The position numbers and the translations under genes were made by a program. The notes beneath the pieces were generated by a model. That model ran no database searches, had not been told where the DNA came from, and saw only the letters and a list, made by a program, of their open reading frames with translations. Below are positions 42,180 to 49,426 of a stretch of DNA of 64,000 bases, piece after piece. Position 1 is the stretch's first letter; every line of letters begins with the position of its first letter. Source of the stretch: Glacieibacterium sp038210595 (GTDB taxonomy: Bacteria > Pseudomonadota > Alphaproteobacteria > Sphingomonadales > Sphingomonadaceae); NCBI GenBank assembly GCA_038210595.1, contig JBBQWN010000013.1, positions 11,787 through 75,786 on the forward strand, written 5' to 3'.

Positions 42180-43331
42180 ATGGACCGTACCGGCTCGGCA
42201 ATGATCGACGTGCTGCCGCGCCGGGCCGAGGCGTCGCCGGCAGTGCTTGGCCCGCTCGAGCTGGCGGTCATCGTGCCGACCTTCAACGAGTGCGGGAACG
42301 TCGCGGCGCTGGTCGCCCGGCTCGACGTCGTGCTCGCCGGCCGGCAGCGGGAGATCATCTTCGTCGACGACGCCTCGACCGATGGCACGCCGGCGGCGAT
42401 CCTGGCGCTGGCGGCGGCGAGGCGCGATGTTCGCGTCATCCGGCGCTTCGGCCGTCGCGGCCTGTCGTCGGCGGTGATCGAGGGCATCCTGTCCACCGCC
42501 GCGCCGGTCGTCGCGGTGATGGACGGCGATCTGCAGCACGACGAGCGGATCCTGCCGCAGCTTTACGAGGCGGTGCGCGACGGTGCGGACCTCGCGGTCG
42601 GCACGCGCTACGGCGACGGCGGCTCGCTCGGCGACTGGACCGCCGGGCGCTCGCGGCTCAGCGCGCTGGCCACCTGGCTTGTGCAGGCGACGGTGAAGAC
42701 GCCGCTGAGCGATCCGCTGAGCGGCTTCTTCGCGGTCCGCCAGGCGCTGGTCGTGGCCAACCACGACCGGCTGTCCAACCTCGGTTTCAAGATCCTGCTC
42801 GATATCGTTATCGCCGCGCCCGGCCGGCTGGCGATTGCCGAGGTGCCTTATGCCTTCCGCTCCCGCCACAGCGGCGAGAGCAAGCTCGACACGCTGGTGA
42901 CGCTTGAATTCGTGCTGCTCCTGCTCGACAAGTATCTCGGCCGCTGGATCCCGCCGCGCCTCGTCATCTTCCTGATCATCGGCACGTTCGGGCTCGGGCT
43001 GAACCTCGTGCTGCTCGATATCTTCCTGCTGCATGCCGGCCTCGGCTTCCGGGGCGCGCAGGCGCTGGCGGTGGCGATCACCATCGCGGTCAATTTCACG
43101 CTCAACAACCAGCTCACCTATCGCGACCGCCGGCTGCACGGCGGTGCGCTGTGGCGTGGTCTCGCGGCCTTTTACCTGGTCTGCGGTCTCGGCGCGGTCG
43201 CCAATGTCGGTGCCGCGCAGTTCGTCTATGCGATCGACCGGCGCTGGTGGCTGGCGGGCGTCGCGGGGGCGGCGATCAGCGCGATCTGGAACTACGCGGC
43301 CTCCTCGTTCCTGACCTGGCGGAATCGTTGA
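42180..43331 (+). CDS. Polyprenyl-phosphate glycosyltransferase (GT2) fused to a GtrA domain
   Basis: 383 residues from ATG 42180; a TTG one codon earlier is possible. The GT-A domain has VIVPTFNECGN, the nucleotide site VDDASTDGT (62-70) and the metal motif region MDGDLQHDERILP (114-126), as in dolichol-phosphate mannosyltransferases. From about 255 four membrane helices form a GtrA domain (LVIFLIIGTFGLGLNLVLLD ... LNNQLTYRDRR), proposed to flip the lipid-linked sugar. The fusion would load a sugar onto polyprenyl phosphate and help move it across the membrane. The next gene, a GT39-like enzyme, starts in its stop (TTGA). Confidence 0.9.
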   Translation: MDRTGSAMIDVLPRRAEASPAVLGPLELAVIVPTFNECGNVAALVARLDVVLAGRQREIIFVDDASTDGTPAAILALAAARRDVRVIRRFGRRGLSSAVIEGILSTAAPVVAVMDGDLQHDERILPQLYEAVRDGADLAVGTRYGDGGSLGDWTAGRSRLSALATWLVQATVKTPLSDPLSGFFAVRQALVVANHDRLSNLGFKILLDIVIAAPGRLAIAEVPYAFRSRHSGESKLDTLVTLEFVLLLLDKYLGRWIPPRLVIFLIIGTFGLGLNLVLLDIFLLHAGLGFRGAQALAVAITIAVNFTLNNQLTYRDRRLHGGALWRGLAAFYLVCGLGAVANVGAAQFVYAIDRRWWLAGVAGAAISAIWNYAASSFLTWRNR

Positions 43332-44800
43332 CCCAGGCCGAACGCCGCATCCTGACGACACCGGCGGTCGTGGCGATCATCATCATCGTCGCGCTGTTCA
43401 CCCGCGCCCAGCTGTTCGGCAACCCGGTCATCTATTCGGACGAGCAATTCTACCTGCTGGTCGGCGACCGCATGCTGCACGGTGCCATCCCGTACGTCGA
43501 CCTGTGGGACCGCAAGCCCATCGGCCTGTTCCTGCTGTATGCCGCGATGCGCAGCCTCGGCAACGACGGCGTGTTCGCCTATCAGCTTGGCGGCACGATG
43601 TTCGCGGCGGCAACGGCCCTGCTGGTCGTCCGCATCGCGCGTGAGTTCGCCGGTGCAGGTGCCGCACTGGCCGCCGGCATCGCCTATCTGCTGTGGCTCA
43701 ACCTCGGTGCGGCGGGCGGGGGCCAGTCGCCGCTGTTCTACAACCTGCCGGTGTGCGCCGCGGCGCTGATCGTGCTGCGGGCAACCCAGGGTCGGCACGC
43801 GCCGTTCGGCGGCTTGGTCGGTGCCGGATCGGCGGCGATGCTGCTCGTCGGGCTGGCGATGCAGATCAAGTACAGCGCGGTGTTCGAAGGCCTGTACTTC
43901 GGCCTGCTGCTGCTGTGGCTGGCGTGGCGGCAGGGCGGCATCGCCCGCGCTGCCGCGGCCGCCCCGCTGTGGATCGCCGTCGCGCTGGCTCCAACGGCCG
44001 CCGCAACCGCCGTCTACTACGCCAGCGGCGACGGAGCGGCCTTTGTCTTCGCCAATTTCCTGTCGATTTTCGAGCGCACCGACGCGCCCGCCGCCGTGCT
44101 GGCTGAGCGGCTCGGCGTGATCGCGCTGATCCTCGCGCCGCTGCTCGCCGGCGCGGTCGCAGGGGGGGCGCTGCCGGCCGGACGCGGCGCGCACCGCTTC
44201 GTGATCGGCTGGCTGGCCGCCGCAATCGCCGGCCTGATCGCCTTCGGGACGTATCACTCGCACTATGTCCTTCCGGTGCTCGTTCCGGCCAGCGCGGCCT
44301 TCGTCGTCCTGTTCGCACGGCGGCAGGGCCGGATCGCGGGCATCGCCGTCCTGCTCACCGCCTTTGTCGCGGGCCAGGCGGTGCTGGCGATCAGCGCCCG
44401 CAACAACGGCGACCGGGCCCAGGTCGAGCGCATCGTGCGGACCATCGATCCCGCCGGCTGCCTGTTCGTCTACAGCGGTACCGCGGTCTATTACCGGGCC
44501 AGCGGCGCCTGCATCCCGACGCGCTTCGCCTTCCCGGCGCATCTGTCGCGGTTGCGCGACGCGGCCGCGATCGGCGTGGATCCGGTTGCCGAGATCGCCC
44601 GCGTGATCGCGACGCGCCCCGAGACGGTTATCGTCCGCGATCCCTATGACGACGAGAACTGGGCGGGCAGGCGGGTGCTGATGGCGGCGCTGGAGCGGGA
44701 TTACACACGCATCGTGCAGGCGCCGCTCGGCCGCCAGACCATGGCCATTTATCGGCTGCGTGCGGCCATCCAGCCCGCTACGGCAGGACCGCCGAAATAA
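43328..44800 (+). CDS. Glycosyltransferase family 39-like (PMT/ArnT type) membrane protein
   Basis: 490 residues from TTG 43328, overlapping the GT2-GtrA stop; no earlier ATG is near. Helix 1 is VVAIIIIVALFTRAQLF. The first large periplasmic loop carries the GT-C acidic motif YSDEQFYLLVGD and IPYVDLWDRKPIGLF, as in PMT and ArnT enzymes. About ten helices and a C-terminal soluble part (AQVERIVRTIDPAG ...) follow. Enzymes of this type use lipid-linked sugars to glycosylate proteins or lipid A. Coupling to the GT2-GtrA gene suggests the same sugar donor. Target unknown. Confidence 0.87.
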   Translation: MTQAERRILTTPAVVAIIIIVALFTRAQLFGNPVIYSDEQFYLLVGDRMLHGAIPYVDLWDRKPIGLFLLYAAMRSLGNDGVFAYQLGGTMFAAATALLVVRIAREFAGAGAALAAGIAYLLWLNLGAAGGGQSPLFYNLPVCAAALIVLRATQGRHAPFGGLVGAGSAAMLLVGLAMQIKYSAVFEGLYFGLLLLWLAWRQGGIARAAAAAPLWIAVALAPTAAATAVYYASGDGAAFVFANFLSIFERTDAPAAVLAERLGVIALILAPLLAGAVAGGALPAGRGAHRFVIGWLAAAIAGLIAFGTYHSHYVLPVLVPASAAFVVLFARRQGRIAGIAVLLTAFVAGQAVLAISARNNGDRAQVERIVRTIDPAGCLFVYSGTAVYYRASGACIPTRFAFPAHLSRLRDAAAIGVDPVAEIARVIATRPETVIVRDPYDDENWAGRRVLMAALERDYTRIVQAPLGRQTMAIYRLRAAIQPATAGPPK

Positions 44801-44866
44801 TCGCGGGCCAATTGTAACGTGGACAGCGTTTCCCACATCCGTACCACGACCTCAGTCAGGACGCCG

Positions 44867-45286
44867 ATGCCCGCCTTTGCCGCCCGTGCCCCGTTCGAAA
44901 CGCTCGCCTTCCCCGCCGGGCGCGGCGCCGCCGACGTCCGTGCCCGCATCTACGGGCTGGAAAAGCTGCTGGAGCGCGCCTTCGTCATCCCCGGCACGCG
45001 TATTCCGATCGGCATGGACTCAATCGTCGGCCTGATCCCGGTGGCGGGCGACGTCATCACCGGCCTGATGGGCCTCTACCTGGTCTGGGAGGCGCGCAAC
45101 GTCGGCGCGTCGCGCTGGCTGCAGGCACGGATGCTTGCCAATGTCGGCATCGACACCGCGGTCGGCGCGATCCCGATTGCGGGTGACCTGTTCGACTTCC
45201 TGTTCAAGTCGAATAGCAAGAATCTGCGCCTGCTCAAGCGCCACCTCGATCGCCACCATCCGTCCAGCGCGATCATCGAAGCCTGA
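44867..45286 (+). CDS. DUF4112 family protein
   Basis: 139 residues from ATG 44867, five bases after AGGA; a GTG at 44819 would add 16 residues. The family signature is clear: ARIYGLEKLLERAFVIPGTR, IPIGMDSIVGLIPVAGDVIT, LMGLYLVWEARNVGASRWLQ and IDTAVGAIPIAGDLFDFLFK. Two short hydrophobic hairpins suggest membrane association. Function unknown. The next gene overlaps its stop (TGATG), so they are coupled. Confidence 0.88.
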   Translation: MPAFAARAPFETLAFPAGRGAADVRARIYGLEKLLERAFVIPGTRIPIGMDSIVGLIPVAGDVITGLMGLYLVWEARNVGASRWLQARMLANVGIDTAVGAIPIAGDLFDFLFKSNSKNLRLLKRHLDRHHPSSAIIEA

Positions 45287-45465
45287 TGGCGGAGAAGTTC
45301 GAGCGGCACCGCCAGGCCTGGACCAGCGACGAGGTCCAGAAGCTGCACACGCTCGCCAAAAAGGGCATGCCGCTGCGCGCCATTGCCAAGGCGCTGACCC
45401 GCAGCGAGGAATCCGTGAAGGATCGCGCCAAGGCCGACAAGCTCGGCATCGCCGCACTGCGCTGA
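45286..45465 (+). CDS. 59-residue Myb/SANT-like helix-turn-helix protein
   Basis: 59 residues, starting at the ATG that overlaps the DUF4112 stop (TGATG). The protein is MAEKFERHRQAWTSDEVQKL, HTLAKKGMPLRAIAKALTRS and EESVKDRAKADKLGIAALR. A Trp followed by three helix-like segments (WTSDEVQKLHTLA / LRAIAKALTRS / ESVKDRAKAD) fits a Myb/SANT-type HTH found in small bacterial DNA-binding or packaging-type proteins. It is rich in Lys/Arg. It is short enough to be missed by length cut-offs; overlap with the upstream gene and coherent composition support it. DNA binding is inferred. Confidence 0.75.
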   Translation: MAEKFERHRQAWTSDEVQKLHTLAKKGMPLRAIAKALTRSEESVKDRAKADKLGIAALR

Positions 45466-45482
45466 CGCGCTTGAAGCTTGCC

Positions 45483-45505
45483 GCCCGCCCCGGCATGAGG
45501 CGGGC
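45483..45505 (+). promoter_or_regulatory. Hairpin burying the SDR ribosome-binding site
   Basis: GCCCGCC (45483-45489) pairs with GGCGGGC (45499-45505), which touches the SDR start at 45506. The ribosome-binding GAGG at 45497-45500 is half within the stem. The structure could lower SDR translation unless opened by ribosomes leaving the upstream 59-codon gene. It lacks a T run, so it is not a clear terminator. Confidence 0.4.
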
Positions 45506-46210
45506 ATGACCAACGTCCTCCTCACCGGTGCGTCGCGCGGCATCGGGGCCGCGACACTCGCCGCCCTGACCGCCGCTGGCGCGACCGTCGCCGGTCAGGC
45601 GACCACCGCCGCGCATGGGCTGATCGCCGCCGACCTGTCGCAGAGCGGGGCCGGCGACACGCTGTGGGACGCAGCGCTCGAACGGCTCGGCGGTCGCATC
45701 GACGTACTGGTCAACAATGCCGGGGTGTTCGAAGGCGTCGCCGTCGATGCGCCCGATACAGAATGGCAGGCGATGTGGGCGCGCAGCAATGCAATCAACT
45801 TGCAGGCGCCTGCCGACCTGTGCCGCCGCGCCGTAAGGCATTTTCAGGACCACGGCGGCGGCCGCATCGTCAACGTCGCCAGCCGCGCCGGCCATCGCGG
45901 CGACAGCGCCTCGCATTGGCACTATGCCGCCGCCAAGGCTGGGCTGATCGCCATCACCAAGACGATCGCGCGTGCCTACGCGGTACAGGGCATCCTCGCT
46001 TTCGCGGTCGCGCCGGGGTTTGTCATGACCGGCATGGCGGAGGACTATCTAAGTTCGCGCGACGGCGACAAACTGCTCGCGGATATCCCGCTCGGGCGCG
46101 TCGCAACGCCGGACGAAGTGGCGGAGACGATCCGCTGGCTGGCGCTCGATGCACCACCGTCGCTGACCGGCGCGACGCTGGACGTCAACGGGGCAAGCTA
46201 TGTCCGCTGA
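45506..46210 (+). CDS. Short-chain dehydrogenase/reductase
   Basis: 234 residues. Motifs: TGASRGIG at 7-14, NNAG at 70-73, Ser126 in IVNVASRAGHRG, and Tyr140/Lys144 in HWHYAAAKAGL. The C-terminal TGATLDVNGASYVR is family-like. Cofactor and substrate cannot be fixed. Its end overlaps the prmA start by 11 bp in another frame. A hairpin covers part of its ribosome-binding site. Confidence 0.91.
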   Translation: MTNVLLTGASRGIGAATLAALTAAGATVAGQATTAAHGLIAADLSQSGAGDTLWDAALERLGGRIDVLVNNAGVFEGVAVDAPDTEWQAMWARSNAINLQAPADLCRRAVRHFQDHGGGRIVNVASRAGHRGDSASHWHYAAAKAGLIAITKTIARAYAVQGILAFAVAPGFVMTGMAEDYLSSRDGDKLLADIPLGRVATPDEVAETIRWLALDAPPSLTGATLDVNGASYVR

Positions 46211-47093
46211 GGGCGGCTGGAAAGTCACCCTGCCCTGCACGCGCGCCGAGGCCGAGGCGATCCCATTCGCCGAGGAAGCGTTTGCCGATCTCGATGCGCC
46301 GCCGACGCTGCTGACCGACGAACCCGATCCGGCGCGGCCCGACGACTGGCGGCTGCATGCCTATTTCGCCGAAGCGCCCGAACCGGAATGGCTCCTGCGT
46401 CTCGTGGCGCTGACATCGTCGCGGGGCGGCGCGCCGGTCGTTGAGCCGCTCCCCGCGACCGACTGGACTACCCTCAGCCAGGCCGGCCTGATACCCGTCC
46501 GCGCCTGGCGCTTCCACGTCGCCACCCCGGCCCACGCGCACGAGCGGCGCCCGGGTGAAATCGGGCTGGTCATCGACGCCGGCCTCGCCTTCGGCACCGG
46601 GCAGCATGCGACGACGGCGGGCTGCCTGCGCGCCCTGTCGGGCCTGGCGCGGGCGCACCGCTTCGCCAACATCGTCGACCTCGGGACGGGCACCGGGGTG
46701 CTTGCCTTCGCCGCGCACCGCCTGTGGCGACGGGCGCGCGTCACCGCCAGCGACATCGATCCGGTCGCAGCAGCTGTCGCGCGGGACAACGCGCGTGCGA
46801 ACGGGGTGCTGCTGGGGACGGGCGCGGGGCGCGTGACCGTGTTCGCCGCGGCGGGCATGGCGGACCGGCGGTTGCGCGGGCCCTATGATCTGGTCATCGC
46901 CAATATCTTGGCCCAGCCACTGGTCGAGCTGGCACCCCGGGTCGCGGCGGCACTAGCGCCGCAGGGGTTCGTCGTGCTTGCCGGCCTGCTCGACAGCCAG
47001 GCAACGCGGGTCACCGCGGCCTATGCGGCGCGCGGCCTCAGGTGCGTCGCGACCAGCGGCGGCGAATGGCCGACGCTGGTGCTCCGGTCCTAG
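46200..47093 (+). CDS. prmA: Ribosomal protein L11 methyltransferase PrmA
   Basis: 297 residues from ATG 46200, within the SDR end. An N-terminal substrate-recognition domain (about 1-115) has a charged, divergent sequence. The SAM-binding domain follows: LAFGTGQHATTAGCLRAL (about 129-146), DLGTGTGVLAFAA (160-172), TASDIDPVAAAVARDN and the catalytic-like LVIANILAQPLVEL. The enzyme trimethylates ribosomal protein L11 at amino groups. Assignment rests on these motifs and length. It ends in a CTAG overlap with a convergent 47-residue frame. Confidence 0.92.
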   Translation: MSAEGGWKVTLPCTRAEAEAIPFAEEAFADLDAPPTLLTDEPDPARPDDWRLHAYFAEAPEPEWLLRLVALTSSRGGAPVVEPLPATDWTTLSQAGLIPVRAWRFHVATPAHAHERRPGEIGLVIDAGLAFGTGQHATTAGCLRALSGLARAHRFANIVDLGTGTGVLAFAAHRLWRRARVTASDIDPVAAAVARDNARANGVLLGTGAGRVTVFAAAGMADRRLRGPYDLVIANILAQPLVELAPRVAAALAPQGFVVLAGLLDSQATRVTAAYAARGLRCVATSGGEWPTLVLRS

Positions 47094-47233
47094 GCGCGCC
47101 AGGCGTGAAACAGCGCCGGTGCCTCGATCGCCCTGGCGGCGAACGAACGGACGGGGCTGCGAACCGGCGTGGCGACCGATTTCGTCGCGTTGGGCCGGAT
47201 AACCGGCTCGAACGTCTCGAGTGTGGCTTTCAT
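47090..47233 (-). CDS. 47-residue hypothetical protein with a strong ribosome-binding site
   Basis: Starts at ATG 47233, seven bases after AGGAGA. The peptide is MKATLETFEPVIRPNATKSV, ATPVRSPVRSFAARAIEAPA and LFHAWRA. It is basic, with no cysteines or membrane segment. AT-rich TATAAA on the minus strand near 47298-47303 could be a -10 region of its own promoter, since ligA is 120 bp upstream. No family recognised. The good RBS and CTAG-shared stop with prmA argue that it is real. Confidence 0.6.
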   Translation of the reverse strand: MKATLETFEPVIRPNATKSVATPVRSPVRSFAARAIEAPALFHAWRA

Positions 47234-47353
47234 GGCCGTTCTCCTGTTGGCCGGACGGCAGAACCGATCCGGTAACAGCTCTCTACGGCGAACCGCATTT
47301 ATATTGCAGTGCAGCAAAACCGATGGCAGCCATGCACGGGGCGCATGGCTTCA

Positions 47354-49426
47354 TCACGCCGCTGCAACAATCGCCCGCCATGCGGCTTCGTCGATGACGC
47401 GCACCCCGCGCGCCGCGGCCTTGGTCGCTTTGGACCCAGCCCGCTCCCCGGCGATAACCAGATCGGTCTTCACCGACACCGACCCCGCCACCCGCGCGCC
47501 CAGCGCCTCCGCCTGCGCCCGCGCTTCGTCGCGCGACAGCGTCGTCAGGGTGCCGGTGAACACCAAAGTCTTGCCCGACACTTCCGATGCGCGCGTCGAG
47601 CGCTCGATGGGCGCGACCGAAACCTCGCCGAGCAGGTCGGCCAGCGCCTCCTGATTATGCGCCTCGGCAAAGAAGCCGATTAGTGCCTCGGCAACCTCAC
47701 CGCCGATGCGGGTGACCCCGATCAGTTCCGCCAGCTGTAGCGGCGTCGCGTCGGGCGCAGCGACCGCATCGGCCATCCGCGACGCGAACGCCGGCCAATT
47801 GCCGAACGCCCGCGCGATCTCCTTGGCCCTATCCTCACCGATATGGCGAATGCCCAGGCCGAACAGAAAGCGGTCGAACGGCACCGTCCGCCGCTCCTCG
47901 ATGGCGGCAAGCAGCTTGTCGACCGAGGTCGGTTTGAAACCCTTCCAGCCGAGCAATGTGTCGCGAGCGTCCTTCAGCCGGAAAATATCTGCCGGCGTCT
48001 TTACCAGCCCCGCCTCGAAGAACAGGACGATGCGTTCGGCCCCCAGCCCCTCGATGTCGAGGGCGCGGCGCGACACGAAGTGCCGCAGCCGCTCCACCCG
48101 TTGTGCCGGGCAGATCAGACCGCCGGTGCACCGCCGCCGCACCTCGCCCGCCTCGCGCTCGGCTGCGCTGTTGCACTCGGGACAGACCGTCGGGAACCGG
48201 TACGGCTCAAGCGCGTCGTGCTCGGCGGCCGGCGTGACATGGCCGGTGATCTGCGGGATGACGTCGCCCGCCCGCTGCACCCGGACCAGGTCGCCGACCC
48301 GAACCCCCAGCCGCTCGATCTCGTCCTCGTTGTGCAGCGTCGCGTTGGTGACGATGACACCGCCGACCCCGACCGGCTCGAGCCGCGCCACCGGCGTCAG
48401 CGAGCCCGTCCGCCCAACCTGAATATCGATCGCCAACAGCCGCGTCGTCGCCTGCTCGGCGGCGAACTTCCACGCGACGGCCCAGCGCGGCGTCCGCGCC
48501 ACCTGCCCCAGCCGCGCCTGCCAGTCGAGCCGGTCGACCTTGAAAACCACCCCATCGATATCGAAGTCCAACCCCGACCGCGCCGCCTCGACCGCCCGGT
48601 ACGCTGCCGCCGCCGCGTCGACGCCCTCGACGACGCTCAGCCCGGCAATCACCGGAAACCCCATCGCCGCAAGTGCCGCCATCGTACCCGACTGCGTCCC
48701 GGCGAGCGGCACGCTCATCTCACCCCAGCCGTGCGCGAGGAAGCGCAGCGGCCGGCTCGCGGTGACGGCGACGTCGAGCTGGCGCAGCGAGCCGGCCGCG
48801 AAGTTGCGCGGGTTGGCATAGAGCTTGCCGCCCGCCGCCGCCTGCGCCGCGTTGAACGCCAGGAAATCCGCCTTGCCGAGATAGACCTCGCCGCGCACCT
48901 CTAGCACCTCGGGCGCGCCCTCAGGCAACCGTTGCGGCACATCGCCCAGCGTCCGCAAATTGGCAGTGACATCCTCGCCGGTCGCGCCGTCACCCCGCGT
49001 CGCGCCGCTGACCAGCACGCCGCTCTCATAGCGCAAACTCGCCGACAACCCGTCGATCTTGGCTTCCGCCGTCAACCACACCGGTTCGTCGTCCTCCAGC
49101 CGCAGGAACCGCCGTACCCGCGCGATGAACTCCGCCAGCTCGCCCTCATCGAAGGCATTGTCGAGGCTGAGCATCGGCCGCGCATGGACGATCTTGCCGA
49201 ATGACGCCGCCGGCGCGCTGCCGACCCGCTCCGACGGCGAGTCCACCCGCTTCAGATGCGGAAACAGCGCCTCCAGCTCAGCATTGTGCGCGAACAAGGC
49301 ATCGAATTCCGCATCGGTGATCGTCGGCGCATCCTCGACGTCGTATCGCCGCCGGTGCTCGGCGATCTCAGCCGCCAGCTGCGCCAGTTCGGCCGCGACA
49401 GCCTCGTCCGGCGACCCGGCCGTCAT
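47354..49426 (-). CDS. ligA: NAD-dependent DNA ligase LigA
   Basis: 690 residues from ATG 49426, overlapping the recN stop (ATGA). Domains: Ia NAD-capture with RRRYDVEDAPTITDAEFD (about 26-43), adenylation with Lys123 in LTAEAKIDGLSAS, the OB fold, a Cys4 zinc finger (CPECNSA ... RRCTGGLICPAQ), helix-hairpin-helix repeats and a C-terminal BRCT (about 612-690, GKTLVFTGTLTTLSRDEARA). It seals nicks in replication and repair. All parts and the length are normal. recN lies upstream, so the pair may form a DNA-repair transcription unit. Confidence 0.97.
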   Translation of the reverse strand: MTAGSPDEAVAAELAQLAAEIAEHRRRYDVEDAPTITDAEFDALFAHNAELEALFPHLKRVDSPSERVGSAPAASFGKIVHARPMLSLDNAFDEGELAEFIARVRRFLRLEDDEPVWLTAEAKIDGLSASLRYESGVLVSGATRGDGATGEDVTANLRTLGDVPQRLPEGAPEVLEVRGEVYLGKADFLAFNAAQAAAGGKLYANPRNFAAGSLRQLDVAVTASRPLRFLAHGWGEMSVPLAGTQSGTMAALAAMGFPVIAGLSVVEGVDAAAAAYRAVEAARSGLDFDIDGVVFKVDRLDWQARLGQVARTPRWAVAWKFAAEQATTRLLAIDIQVGRTGSLTPVARLEPVGVGGVIVTNATLHNEDEIERLGVRVGDLVRVQRAGDVIPQITGHVTPAAEHDALEPYRFPTVCPECNSAAEREAGEVRRRCTGGLICPAQRVERLRHFVSRRALDIEGLGAERIVLFFEAGLVKTPADIFRLKDARDTLLGWKGFKPTSVDKLLAAIEERRTVPFDRFLFGLGIRHIGEDRAKEIARAFGNWPAFASRMADAVAAPDATPLQLAELIGVTRIGGEVAEALIGFFAEAHNQEALADLLGEVSVAPIERSTRASEVSGKTLVFTGTLTTLSRDEARAQAEALGARVAGSVSVKTDLVIAGERAGSKATKAAARGVRVIDEAAWRAIVAAA

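Noticed and set aside
38371..42201. 1276-residue open frame on the minus strand
   Set aside because: Antisense shadow of the RTX and purL genes in GC-rich DNA; it spans two genes and has shadow-type composition.
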